Shown here: positions 1 to 5,878 of the stretch, piece by piece
How positions within the stretch are numbered: position 1 is the first letter of the stretch
Layout: each line of letters starts with the position of its first letter
DNA from: Actinomycetota bacterium
Lineage (GTDB): Bacteria; Actinomycetota; Acidimicrobiia; Acidimicrobiales; Acidimicrobiaceae
Assembly (NCBI GenBank): GCA_027318945.1
Contig: DAHVOF010000215.1
Coordinates: 1 to 6,479 of the forward strand
Reading direction: 5' to 3'
DNA length: 6,479 nt
The notes under the pieces: model-generated
Databases searched by the model: none
What the model saw: the letters and a program-made list of their open reading frames with translations, nothing else
What the model was told of the DNA's origin: nothing
Translations under genes and position numbers: made by a program

Positions 1-374
1 GATGCGGCTTCCGCAGAATCTGACCCGTGCACCAGGTTTTCCGCCAACGAGAAACCGAGGTCGCCCCTAATTGTCCCCGGAGCAGCTTTCGCCGGATCGG
101 TGGCCCCCATCATCGCCCTAATGATCGCCCAGCAATCCTCAGGCCCTGAGACCTCCATAACTACTGATGCAGAACGCGTGATAAATTCGAGGAGTTCATT
201 GAAAAACGGCCTGCTTGCATGCTCCGCATAGTGCAGCTTGGCAGTCTCCTGATCGATAAGGCGCAGCTCAAGACGCGAGATCGTCAAACCCTTCCGTTCG
301 ATCCGGCCTATTATCTCACCCACAAGACCCCGTTCAACTGCGTCGGGCTTGCATATAACCAATGTGCTATTCAC
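1..374 (-). CDS. ndk: Nucleoside diphosphate kinase, 3'-truncated by the window edge
   Basis: This is the N-terminal 124 codons of nucleoside diphosphate kinase, which moves the gamma-phosphate of ATP to NDPs and dNDPs through a phosphohistidine intermediate in the cytosol. I translated the minus strand by hand. The protein opens with a short lead and then TLVICKPDAVERGLVGEI (residues 4-21), typical of the family. Family residues visible are Lys9, Tyr49, Phe57, Arg86, Thr92, Arg103 and Asn113. The motif GATDPAKAAPGTIRGDLG lies at 90-107, and the catalytic histidine is His116 in NLVHGSDS (113-120). Full-length proteins are about 135-150 residues, so only the last part is missing. The GTG at 374 gives the normal family N-terminus but has no clear Shine-Dalgarno sequence. 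A GTG at 422 in the same open frame would add 16 residues with no family match. The gene lies 58 nt after the folC stop and is probably in the same transcript. Identity is very secure; the exact start is less so. Confidence 0.95.
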   Translation of the reverse strand, partial: MNSTLVICKPDAVERGLVGEIIGRIERKGLTISRLELRLIDQETAKLHYAEHASRPFFNELLEFITRSASVVMEVSGPEDCWAIIRAMMGATDPAKAAPGTIRGDLGFSLAENLVHGSDSAEAA

Positions 375-432
375 GCCGGATAAGGCTAGTCGGTTCGTGA
401 CGAAAGATTCACCGGGGAACACACCTAACTGT

Positions 433-1755
433 TCAGCTTGCTCCTAAATTCTTTTTAGTCAAGAGCTGCTCTCTGGCTTCGGCAACTGTATAAATGGAAC
501 CGCAAATCAACACCGCTTCGCCTTCCCTACAGAGTTGTATAGCGGCGTCGAGCGCATCCGTGACGGTTTCAAATCGCTGACAAGGAATCCCTGCAGCCTC
601 CGCACCATTTAATATCTCTTGAACGGGCATAGCTCGAAAGGAGCGCGTTTCAGAGATCGAAACGCTGGCGATCTTGTCATTCTTGATAGCCAAGAACATT
701 TGCATCGGATCCCTACCTGAAAGCATCGACACCACTAGATGCCATCGTGCAATGGACGAGAAATCACTTAAAATACTTGCTTTCGCTGCCGCCATTCCGG
801 CCGGATTGTGAGCTGCATCAAGGATTGCTAGAGGTGACCGCGACACGATCTCCATTCTGCCCGGTGATGTTACGCGTTCAAATGCGGCGCGTACGACATC
901 CTGGTCCAGTGCGCGACCAAAAAACTCTTCGGCCGCGCCGATCGCAAGTGCAGCGTTGTGACCCTGATGAGCTCCGTGCAGTGGCATGAAAATTTGATCG
1001 TAGGTCGCCCTGGAGCTCCTGACAGATACCACCCTTCCACCAATGGCCTGCACATTTGACCGAAGCTGAAGATCCTTACCAAGCACAGTTACGCTTCGGC
1101 TGGGCCGGGCAAGAAATATCTCAAGCAGATCTTCCTGGTCTACCCCTAGAACGGCGGCAGAATCATGCTTGATTATCCCAGACTTCTCGCGCGCAATATC
1201 AGAGAGTTCTGGACCTAGGACATCGGCATGGTCCAAGGCAACATTCGTAACTACAGCGACATCGCCGACTATGACATTTGTAGCATCCCATACTCCGCCC
1301 ATCCCGACCTCAATCACAGCTACGTCAACGCCAATTGCGTCAAAATGTGAAAACGACGCAGCTGTGATTAGCTCGAACCAGCTAAGGATATTGCCAGATT
1401 GCTCCTCTATTAATTTGAGGCGTTGAAGTTCGCTCGAGAAGTCATCGTCAGAGATTTGTTCCAAACCGAAAAGTATGCGCTCATTTATTCTCATCAAATG
1501 AGGCGACACATATGTGCCGACCCTAAGCCCGTGCGCCATCAGCAAGGCCGTTATCATCCTTGAAGTGGACCCTTTTCCGTTGGTACCCGTGACATGAATC
1601 ACGGGATAGCTGCGATGCGGCTCTCCCATCATCCTAAGGACTTCGTGCATCTTCGCCAGGGAAGGCAACGGAAATTCGGCATGCGAATTTCTCTCAAGAT
1701 TTATGTGCCCATCCAGCCACCGGAGAGCATCGCCAAAGGAGAGATCGCCACCCAC
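433..1755 (-). CDS. folC: Bifunctional folylpolyglutamate synthase/dihydrofolate synthase
   Basis: This Mur-ligase-like enzyme adds glutamate to folates with ATP, and in many bacteria also makes dihydrofolate from dihydropteroate. It has 440 residues counted from the GTG at 1755, the usual family length. Visible motifs in order are the P-loop GTNGKGS (57-63), SPHL (84-87), EVGMGGVWDATN (149-160), TNVALDH (170-176) and EKSGIIK (190-196). HNAALA (266-271), SPGRME (297-302), DAAHNP (313-318, C-terminal domain) and CGSIYTVAEAR (418-428) follow. The Trp in EVGMGG-x-WDATN is, as I recall, common in actinobacterial FolC; Val occupies the spot that is Arg in many other bacteria. I chose GTG 1755 because AGGTGA (1766-1761) lies 5 nt upstream. 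A GTG at 1764 in the same frame adds three residues but has no ribosome binding site. The gene follows the clpX stop by about 31 nt and is presumably co-transcribed. Whether it has both activities cannot be told from sequence. Confidence 0.95.
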   Translation of the reverse strand: MGGDLSFGDALRWLDGHINLERNSHAEFPLPSLAKMHEVLRMMGEPHRSYPVIHVTGTNGKGSTSRMITALLMAHGLRVGTYVSPHLMRINERILFGLEQISDDDFSSELQRLKLIEEQSGNILSWFELITAASFSHFDAIGVDVAVIEVGMGGVWDATNVIVGDVAVVTNVALDHADVLGPELSDIAREKSGIIKHDSAAVLGVDQEDLLEIFLARPSRSVTVLGKDLQLRSNVQAIGGRVVSVRSSRATYDQIFMPLHGAHQGHNAALAIGAAEEFFGRALDQDVVRAAFERVTSPGRMEIVSRSPLAILDAAHNPAGMAAAKASILSDFSSIARWHLVVSMLSGRDPMQMFLAIKNDKIASVSISETRSFRAMPVQEILNGAEAAGIPCQRFETVTDALDAAIQLCREGEAVLICGSIYTVAEAREQLLTKKNLGAS

Positions 1756-1760
1756 CCAAG

Positions 1761-1766
1761 TCACCT
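1761..1766 (-). promoter_or_regulatory. Shine-Dalgarno for folC
   Basis: The minus strand reads AGGTGA, then a 5-nt spacer CTTGG, then GTG at 1755. This supports 1755 as the start rather than the in-frame GTG at 1764, which lies inside the ribosome binding site itself. Confidence 0.6.
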
Positions 1767-1786
1767 GGAGACGCTTTACCTGCAGC

Positions 1787-3067
1787 TTATGACGCGGCTC
1801 TGCGAGCCCGCTCCGGCCGATCTGGACCCGCCCCGCGAGGAACCAGCGTCGGTGCAGCTTTGTCTAGAACAACACTCCTGTCCACTACGCACCGCTGAAC
1901 ATCCGATCTCGATGGAATATCGTACATGACTTCGAGAAGAACCTCCTCGAGAATCGCCCTGAGCCCTCTGGCCCCGGTTCCCCTGAGGAGAGCCAGATCC
2001 GCAATCGCCTCCAAGGCGTCCTGGGAGATCTCAAGTTCCACACCATCCAACTCAAAAGTCCTCTGGTACTGCTTCACGAGAGCATTCTTCGGCTCAATGA
2101 GAATTTCGATCAGGGCGGCCTTGTCGAGGTTGCCGACTGCACCGACCACAGGGAGCCTTCCTATGAACTCCGGGATTAATCCGAACTTGAGAAGATCCTC
2201 GGGAAGAGCATGCTTGAAAATCTCGCCATCTTTGCTTGACTTTTCCGAAAGCTCAGCCTTAAAGCCGATCGACTTGGTGCCGATCCGTCCCTCGATGATG
2301 CGCTCCAAACCGGCAAACGCCCCACCGCAAATGAACAAAACGTTAGTAGTGTCGATCTGGATAAACTCTTGATGAGGATGCTTACGGCCTCCCTGGGGCG
2401 GTACTGACGCCGTGGTACCCTCAAGAATTTTCAGCAGCGCCTGCTGGACACCTTCACCTGAGACATCGCGGGTAATCGACGGGTTTTCACTTTTGCGAGC
2501 GATCTTATCGATCTCGTCAATGTAAATAATGCCTGTTTCGGCCTTTTTGACGTCGTAGTCCGCCGCCTGGATCAGCTTCAAAAGAATGTTTTCCACGTCT
2601 TCGCCCACATATCCGGCTTCCGTCAGGGCGGTGGCGTCAGCGATCGCGAACGGGACCTCCAGCAGCTTCGCCAAAGTTTGGGCCAAGAGTGTTTTGCCCG
2701 ATCCCGTAGGACCTATAAGAAGTATGTTGGACTTCGCCAACTCAACGTCACTCGTCCGGGAAGTTCCAGCCTGAATCCTCTTGTAGTGGTTGTATACCGC
2801 CACGGCGAGAATCTTCTTGGCTGAGTCTTGCCCAACTACGTACCCGTTCAGAAAGTCAAAAATCTCCCGGGGCTTTGGAAGCTCATCGAACTTGACCTCG
2901 GTAGTCTCGCTGAGCTCCTCCTCGATAATGTCATTGCACAGGTCAATGCACTCGTCGCAAATGTATACACCAGGTCCAGCAATAAGCTTCTTCACTTGCT
3001 TTTGGGACTTGCCGCAGAAACTGCATTTTACAACTTCCGGTCCCTCGACAAACTTTGCCACTGCCAT
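1787..3067 (-). CDS. clpX: ATP-dependent Clp protease ATP-binding subunit ClpX
   Basis: ClpX is the AAA+ unfoldase that recognises tagged substrates and threads them into the ClpP chamber. At 426 residues it is full length. The N-terminal zinc-binding domain has Cys15, Cys18, Cys37 and Cys40. The AAA+ core has Walker A GPTGSGKT (119-126), pore loop GYVGED (152-157), Walker B IIYIDEIDKI (180-189) and second pore loop RDVSGEGVQQ (200-209). The ClpP-docking IGF tripeptide is at 267-269, the arginine-finger segment PEFIGRLP at 299-306 and sensor-2 GARGLR at 365-370. The C-terminal tail after about residue 405 is rich in Arg, Pro and Ala and is encoded by noticeably GC-richer DNA. The ATG at 3067 is preceded by AAAAAGGGG with almost no spacer, so the ribosome binding site is poor, but the N-terminus matches the family. 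The gene lies 109 nt downstream of clpP, whose product is its partner. All catalytic and docking motifs are intact. Confidence 0.98.
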   Translation of the reverse strand: MAVAKFVEGPEVVKCSFCGKSQKQVKKLIAGPGVYICDECIDLCNDIIEEELSETTEVKFDELPKPREIFDFLNGYVVGQDSAKKILAVAVYNHYKRIQAGTSRTSDVELAKSNILLIGPTGSGKTLLAQTLAKLLEVPFAIADATALTEAGYVGEDVENILLKLIQAADYDVKKAETGIIYIDEIDKIARKSENPSITRDVSGEGVQQALLKILEGTTASVPPQGGRKHPHQEFIQIDTTNVLFICGGAFAGLERIIEGRIGTKSIGFKAELSEKSSKDGEIFKHALPEDLLKFGLIPEFIGRLPVVGAVGNLDKAALIEILIEPKNALVKQYQRTFELDGVELEISQDALEAIADLALLRGTGARGLRAILEEVLLEVMYDIPSRSDVQRCVVDRSVVLDKAAPTLVPRGAGPDRPERARRAAS

Positions 3068-3149
3068 CCCCTTTTTGTACTGCTCACATAATTAATGCTC
3101 GGTTCCGCGTTCCCCGGGTCCGGCTTTCACGTCTCCTAACACAAAACTC

Positions 3150-3161
3150 TTGATATATCAA
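3150..3161. repeat. 12-bp perfect palindrome TTGATATATCAA between clpP and clpX
   Basis: TTGATATATCAA is its own reverse complement and lies in the only sizeable gap of the quality-control operon, 83 nt before the clpX start. Next to it on the minus strand is a -10-like TACAAT (3166-3161) with no good -35. It may be an operator or part of a clpX promoter. It is AT-rich, so chance cannot be excluded. Confidence 0.35.
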
Positions 3162-3177
3162 TTGTAGATCTGATGAC

Positions 3178-3804
3178 CTAGGCTACAGCCGCAGATGTGC
3201 CTTGCGGATCCCTGGCCGTCGTGATCACTTCATCAATAATGCCGTAAGCCTGGGCTTCCTTGGCATCTAGGACGAAATCCCTGTCCGTATCCTTTTGAAT
3301 CCTCGACACCGGCTGGCCAGTATCAGCAGAAAGCATGTCATTCAACATATCCCGCATGCGCAGGATCTCTTTGGCCTGCAATTCTATATCCGTCGCCTGG
3401 CCTCCAACCCCGCCGTAAGGCTGATGCAACAAAACCCTTGCGTGAGGAAGGGCGAAACGCTTTCCAGTAGTCCCTGCCGCAAGAAGGACCGCCGCCGCAG
3501 ACGCGGCTTGGCCGAAACAAAATGTGGACACGTTGGGCCGGATCACCTTCAAAGTGTCATAAATGGCAAAAAGGCCGGTGATCTCCCCTCCCGGTGAATT
3601 GATGTAAAGGCTAACGTCTTTTTCAGGGTCCTCGTACTCGAGAAAAAGAAGCTGGGCACAGATCAAATTTGCAACCGAATCGTCGATTGGCGTTCCGAGA
3701 ATAATGATCCGTTCCCTCAGCAGACGAGAGTAAAGGTCGTATGCCCTCTCTCCCCTGCTTGATGACTCAATAACGGTCGGGACCAAGTAGTTATATGCCG
3801 TCAT
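3178..3804 (-). CDS. clpP: ATP-dependent Clp protease proteolytic subunit ClpP
   Basis: ClpP is the serine peptidase that forms the double-ring degradation chamber used by ClpX. From the ATG at 3804 it has 208 residues, close to the family norm. The catalytic triad is Ser102 in GQAASAAAVLLAAG, His127 in LLHQP and Asp176 in TDRDF. YINSPGG (67-73) is the oxyanion and strand region. The GQAASAAAVLLAAG stretch and the start of the mature protein resemble actinobacterial ClpP2 more than ClpP1, whose active-site segment usually reads MAASMGEFLLA. The ATG at 3804 is preferred because AGGTGG (3815-3810) lies 5 nt upstream. An ATG at 3837 would add 11 residues with no ribosome binding site and would deepen the overlap with tig. 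With 3804 the two genes overlap by 14 nt, which suggests translational coupling. A short N-terminal propeptide may be removed, as in other ClpPs. Confidence 0.97.
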   Translation of the reverse strand: MTAYNYLVPTVIESSSRGERAYDLYSRLLRERIIILGTPIDDSVANLICAQLLFLEYEDPEKDVSLYINSPGGEITGLFAIYDTLKVIRPNVSTFCFGQAASAAAVLLAAGTTGKRFALPHARVLLHQPYGGVGGQATDIELQAKEILRMRDMLNDMLSADTGQPVSRIQKDTDRDFVLDAKEAQAYGIIDEVITTARDPQGTSAAVA

Positions 3805-5203
3805 CTTCTCCACCTTTTGAAGACTCATCCGCTTCATCTTTGCTGGACTCCGTAACCTCGGTCAACGCCTCTTCGGATTTCGCATCGCTTTCATCAAGAA
3901 ATTCGCGGCTAATAACGTTTCCCTCGTCATCTACAATTTCGACTAGTTCGAGAAATTGCTCGAGAGCCTTTGCCTTCGCCATCTCCAGTTCTACAACTTT
4001 TAGCTGGCCATTTTCCGTAATGCGTTGACGAAACTCTTCGAGATCAATCTGCCCGGCATCGGCATAGCGTTTTATCTCGGCTTCAAGATCCTCGTCAGCG
4101 ACTTCGACTGCCATTTCTCTAACCAGCGCCCTTAGCACAAGGTCCACCCTTGCATGGTTTTGAGCATCGGCAAGAATCTGGCTAACCAACTGGTCCGATG
4201 TAGATCCAGTTACCACCAGGTACTGCTCCAAGGTGATGCCCTGTGACTCAAGACGGCTGGAAAAATCACGCAGCAGCGTATCGAACTCCTGCTGGACTAG
4301 CGCTTGCGGCAGCTCCTTCAAATCCATGAGTTCTATTAGGCCATCGAGAGCGCGATCCCGGAACAGCATCCGCGATCGCGACTTCTTTGTCCCGCCAAGT
4401 TGGTTCTTCAAAGAGTCCTCGAGTTCGGCCACCGTCTCAAACTCGGAAGCTTCGGAAGCCCACTCGTCGGTAACATCCGGAAGAACAAGCTGATTGACCT
4501 TTTTCACTTTCACAAAACATGTAATTGGGCCGTCGGCGCTACCTTCTGGTGCTGGCACCTCGAAAGTAACCTCGTCACCAATTACGTGCCCAGTGAGAGC
4601 TGCATCGAGCCCAGGGATGAAGCCATCTTCGCCGACACGGTAAAGAAAATCCTCGACGTCGAGATTGGGTACATGTTCGCCATCTCTTTCCGCGCGAACG
4701 TCAATGCTCACCTGATAGTCGACCGAAATTGGAGCATCGACCTCGGAGAGCTCTCCGAACTGCTCGCGCAGCCGCTGGAGTTGGTCCTGAATATCCTTTT
4801 CCGTGACTTCAGGGGTCGGAATTACCACCTTTACTCCCTGATATCCCGCGATACCTACTTCGGGCCTGACCTCTACGTCTGCTTCCAGAACGATCGGGCC
4901 GCTTTCCTCACCGGATTTGATATTCACGGTCTGAGTGGCTATAACGTCAAGATCATTCGACCGAATAGCCTCTCCCAGGAACCCTGGTATCGCTTCGTTG
5001 ATGGCCTCAGCACGAATATACGTACGGCCGAGTTTCGCCTCCAGTACCTTTCTTGGGACCTTGCCCTGACGAAAACCGGGAATGCGAACATCCCTCGAGA
5101 TCTTGCTTAGCGCTGCATTAACGCTTGGCTCTAACTCGGACTCATCGATGTCGATGATGATCTTTACAGTGGAACCTTCTGCTGGAGTAATCGTTGACTG
5201 CAT
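3791..5203 (-). CDS. tig: Trigger factor, ribosome-associated chaperone
   Basis: Trigger factor binds the ribosome at the exit tunnel, shields nascent chains and often has peptidyl-prolyl isomerase activity. The N-terminal ribosome-binding domain (about 1-115) contains the signature GFRQGKVP at 43-50. An FKBP-like isomerase domain follows (about 155-240), with DFLYRVGEDGFIPGLDAAL at about 185-203. The helical C-terminal chaperone domain spans about 245-425. Residues 437-470 form a tail dominated by Asp, Glu, Ser and Lys, ending GGEDDGI. At 470 residues it is longer than the roughly 430 of E. coli, mostly because of this tail. The ATG at 5203 has no Shine-Dalgarno. A TAAACT box (5220-5215) ends 11 nt before it, so a very short leader is possible. 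It is the first gene of the minus-strand run, and its stop overlaps clpP by 14 nt, so chaperone and protease are expressed together. Confidence 0.97.
   Translation of the reverse strand: MQSTITPAEGSTVKIIIDIDESELEPSVNAALSKISRDVRIPGFRQGKVPRKVLEAKLGRTYIRAEAINEAIPGFLGEAIRSNDLDVIATQTVNIKSGEESGPIVLEADVEVRPEVGIAGYQGVKVVIPTPEVTEKDIQDQLQRLREQFGELSEVDAPISVDYQVSIDVRAERDGEHVPNLDVEDFLYRVGEDGFIPGLDAALTGHVIGDEVTFEVPAPEGSADGPITCFVKVKKVNQLVLPDVTDEWASEASEFETVAELEDSLKNQLGGTKKSRSRMLFRDRALDGLIELMDLKELPQALVQQEFDTLLRDFSSRLESQGITLEQYLVVTGSTSDQLVSQILADAQNHARVDLVLRALVREMAVEVADEDLEAEIKRYADAGQIDLEEFRQRITENGQLKVVELEMAKAKALEQFLELVEIVDDEGNVISREFLDESDAKSEEALTEVTESSKDEADESSKGGEDDGI
3810..3815 (-). promoter_or_regulatory. Shine-Dalgarno for clpP inside the 3' end of tig
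   Basis: The minus strand reads AAGGTGGAG and then AAG-ATG. AGGTGG matches five of six consensus bases, with a 5-nt spacer to the ATG at 3804. It fixes the clpP start and lies within the last codons of tig, so ribosomes finishing tig could re-initiate there. Confidence 0.6.
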
Positions 5204-5236
5204 ATGGCTAAATGAGTTTACCCGACACGGAATTTT

Positions 5237-5248
5237 TCTAGGCCTAGA
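5237..5248. repeat. 12-bp perfect palindrome TCTAGGCCTAGA upstream of tig
   Basis: TCTAGGCCTAGA reads the same on both strands and lies 33 nt upstream of the tig ATG. If the TAAACT at 5220-5215 (minus) is the -10 box, the palindrome covers the -35 position. That would suit an operator. No known regulator consensus is recognised in it. Confidence 0.4.
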
Positions 5249-5280
5249 GTTCGTCCCATTGAAGACGGCCCTAGTCGCGA

Positions 5281-5300
5281 CGAGTTCACTACGAAACTCG
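5281..5300. repeat. Inverted repeat CGAGTT-N8-AACTCG upstream of tig
   Basis: Six-base arms at 5281-5286 and 5295-5300 flank an 8-nt centre. It could be a hairpin in a long tig leader or a protein site. It does not match the HspR (HAIR) or HrcA (CIRCE) consensus sequences known for chaperone genes. Confidence 0.35.
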
Positions 5301-5305
5301 CACTT

Positions 5306-5321
5306 TAGAACTCTCTAGAAC
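5306..5321. repeat. Direct repeat TAGAAC with 10-bp period, plus an inverted copy
   Basis: TAGAAC occurs at 5306-5311 and again at 5316-5321, one helical turn apart. The reverse complement GTTCTA is at 5341-5346. Same-face spacing is typical of cooperative protein binding, but the words are only six bases long and may be coincidental. Confidence 0.25.
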
Positions 5322-5449
5322 GGCCTCTTCGCCCAACGCAGTTCTAAGGCTGATGAAAATGTCAAGCCTCGATTACCAGGTCGGATCATGGAGGACTTTC
5401 AACCAAGTATCGAAGATCGATAGCCATAGCAATCCTGATGTACGAAACC

Positions 5450-5467
5450 TATACCCTACTGGGTATA
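5450..5467. promoter_or_regulatory. CsoR/CstR-type operator at the rhodanese promoter
   Basis: TATACCCTACTGGGTATA is a perfect 7-bp inverted repeat around a 4-bp centre. Operators of the CsoR/CstR/DUF156 repressor family characteristically have C-tract and G-tract halves flanked by ATA/TAT, which this matches. It overlaps the rhodanese -10 box, so bound repressor would block RNA polymerase. The convergent gene at 5879-6205 encodes a repressor of exactly this family and carries a matching site at its own start. Confidence 0.8.
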
Positions 5468-5469
5468 CT
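5464..5469 (+). promoter_or_regulatory. -10 box of the rhodanese promoter
   Basis: TATACT matches five of six bases of the TATAAT consensus and overlaps the right arm of the operator. It is 45 nt upstream of the GTG start. No recognisable -35 lies at 16-18 nt, so the promoter may be weak or need help from another factor. The transcription start is expected near 5476, giving a leader of about 39 nt. Confidence 0.55.
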
Positions 5470-5501
5470 TCTAAGAAAGCTTTTGATTGTTGATAGGCGA
5501 G

Positions 5502-5507
5502 AAAGGA
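5502..5507 (+). promoter_or_regulatory. Shine-Dalgarno for the rhodanese gene
   Basis: AAAGGA lies 7 nt before the GTG at 5515 and supports that start. The nearer ATG at 5508 is out of frame and meets a stop after six codons. Confidence 0.6.
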
Positions 5508-5514
5508 ATGCGCT

Positions 5515-5862
5515 GTGCTGTTCAATAAGAGCACCAAGGCGGTTAACCCGCACGAAGCCAAAGAGCTGGTTGACCAAGGAACGTTATTGATCGACATCCG
5601 TGAACTATCAGAGTGGAATCACGGCCATGCTCCTGGAGCCCTGCATCTGCCCATGTCGACTATTCAAGAACATCTGCACAAAGTCTCCAAGGATGAGGAG
5701 GTAGTGGTGTGCTGCAGGAGCGGCAGCCGGTCCTCAGCGGTGGCCTCTTTCCTCGCGGCAAACGGGTACAGCGTAATTGATATGAAAGGTGGGATGGCAG
5801 CGTGGCACGCCCATGGGCTGCCAGTCATAAACTCAAGCGGCGTACATGGAAGCATTGTCTAA
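5515..5862 (+). CDS. Single-domain rhodanese-like sulfurtransferase
   Basis: This 115-residue cytosolic protein is one rhodanese domain, the fold that carries sulfane sulfur as a cysteine persulfide and passes it to acceptors such as thiols or cyanide. LLIDIRELSEWNHGHAPGA (24-42) is the typical N-terminal half. The active-site loop is CRSGSRS (67-73) with Cys67 as the expected catalytic cysteine; a second cysteine, Cys66, lies directly before it. GGMAAW (92-97) is the family's C-terminal signature. There is no signal peptide or membrane segment. The GTG start is backed by AAAGGA 7 nt upstream. The gene has its own promoter, whose -10 box lies in a CsoR/CstR-type operator, and it converges on the matching repressor gene with a 16-bp gap. 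I infer a role in persulfide or sulfide detoxification or trafficking, induced when the repressor is modified. The physiological substrate cannot be read from the sequence. Confidence 0.92.
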   Translation: MLFNKSTKAVNPHEAKELVDQGTLLIDIRELSEWNHGHAPGALHLPMSTIQEHLHKVSKDEEVVVCCRSGSRSSAVASFLAANGYSVIDMKGGMAAWHAHGLPVINSSGVHGSIV

Positions 5863-5878
5863 CTGGACGCCCGCTAAC

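Larger units (their letters stand above)
5204..5514. other. Divergent intergenic region between tig and the rhodanese gene
   Basis: These 311 bp contain no credible gene. The right part (about 5439-5514) holds the rhodanese promoter, operator and ribosome binding site. The left part, upstream of tig, holds a 12-bp palindrome, a 6-bp-stem inverted repeat and repeated TAGAAC/GTTCTA words. A small inverted repeat, TATCG-N5-CGATA, lies at 5408-5422. A perfect TTGACA sits at 5365-5360 on the minus strand but has no -10 at proper spacing, so the tig promoter is not resolved. Confidence 0.6.

Noticed and set aside
375..422. Upstream GTG at 422 as the ndk start
   Set aside because: It would add 16 residues without similarity to the family. 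The GTG at 374 gives the expected N-terminus just before TLVICKPDAVERGL.
3805..3837. ATG at 3837 as the clpP start
   Set aside because: It has no Shine-Dalgarno and would add 11 residues inside tig; the ATG at 3804 has AGGTGG at 5-nt spacing.
4400..5110. Plus-strand frame of 236 codons
   Set aside because: It lies wholly antisense to tig, whose protein is clearly conserved, and its translation has no family-like motif. Long antisense frames are common opposite such genes.
5342..5365. Perfect -35 TTGACA (5365-5360, minus) as the tig promoter
   Set aside because: The nearest -10-like words, TTAGAA or TAGAAC, follow after only 12-13 nt, and nothing suitable lies at 16-18 nt, so it is not a normal sigma-70 promoter.
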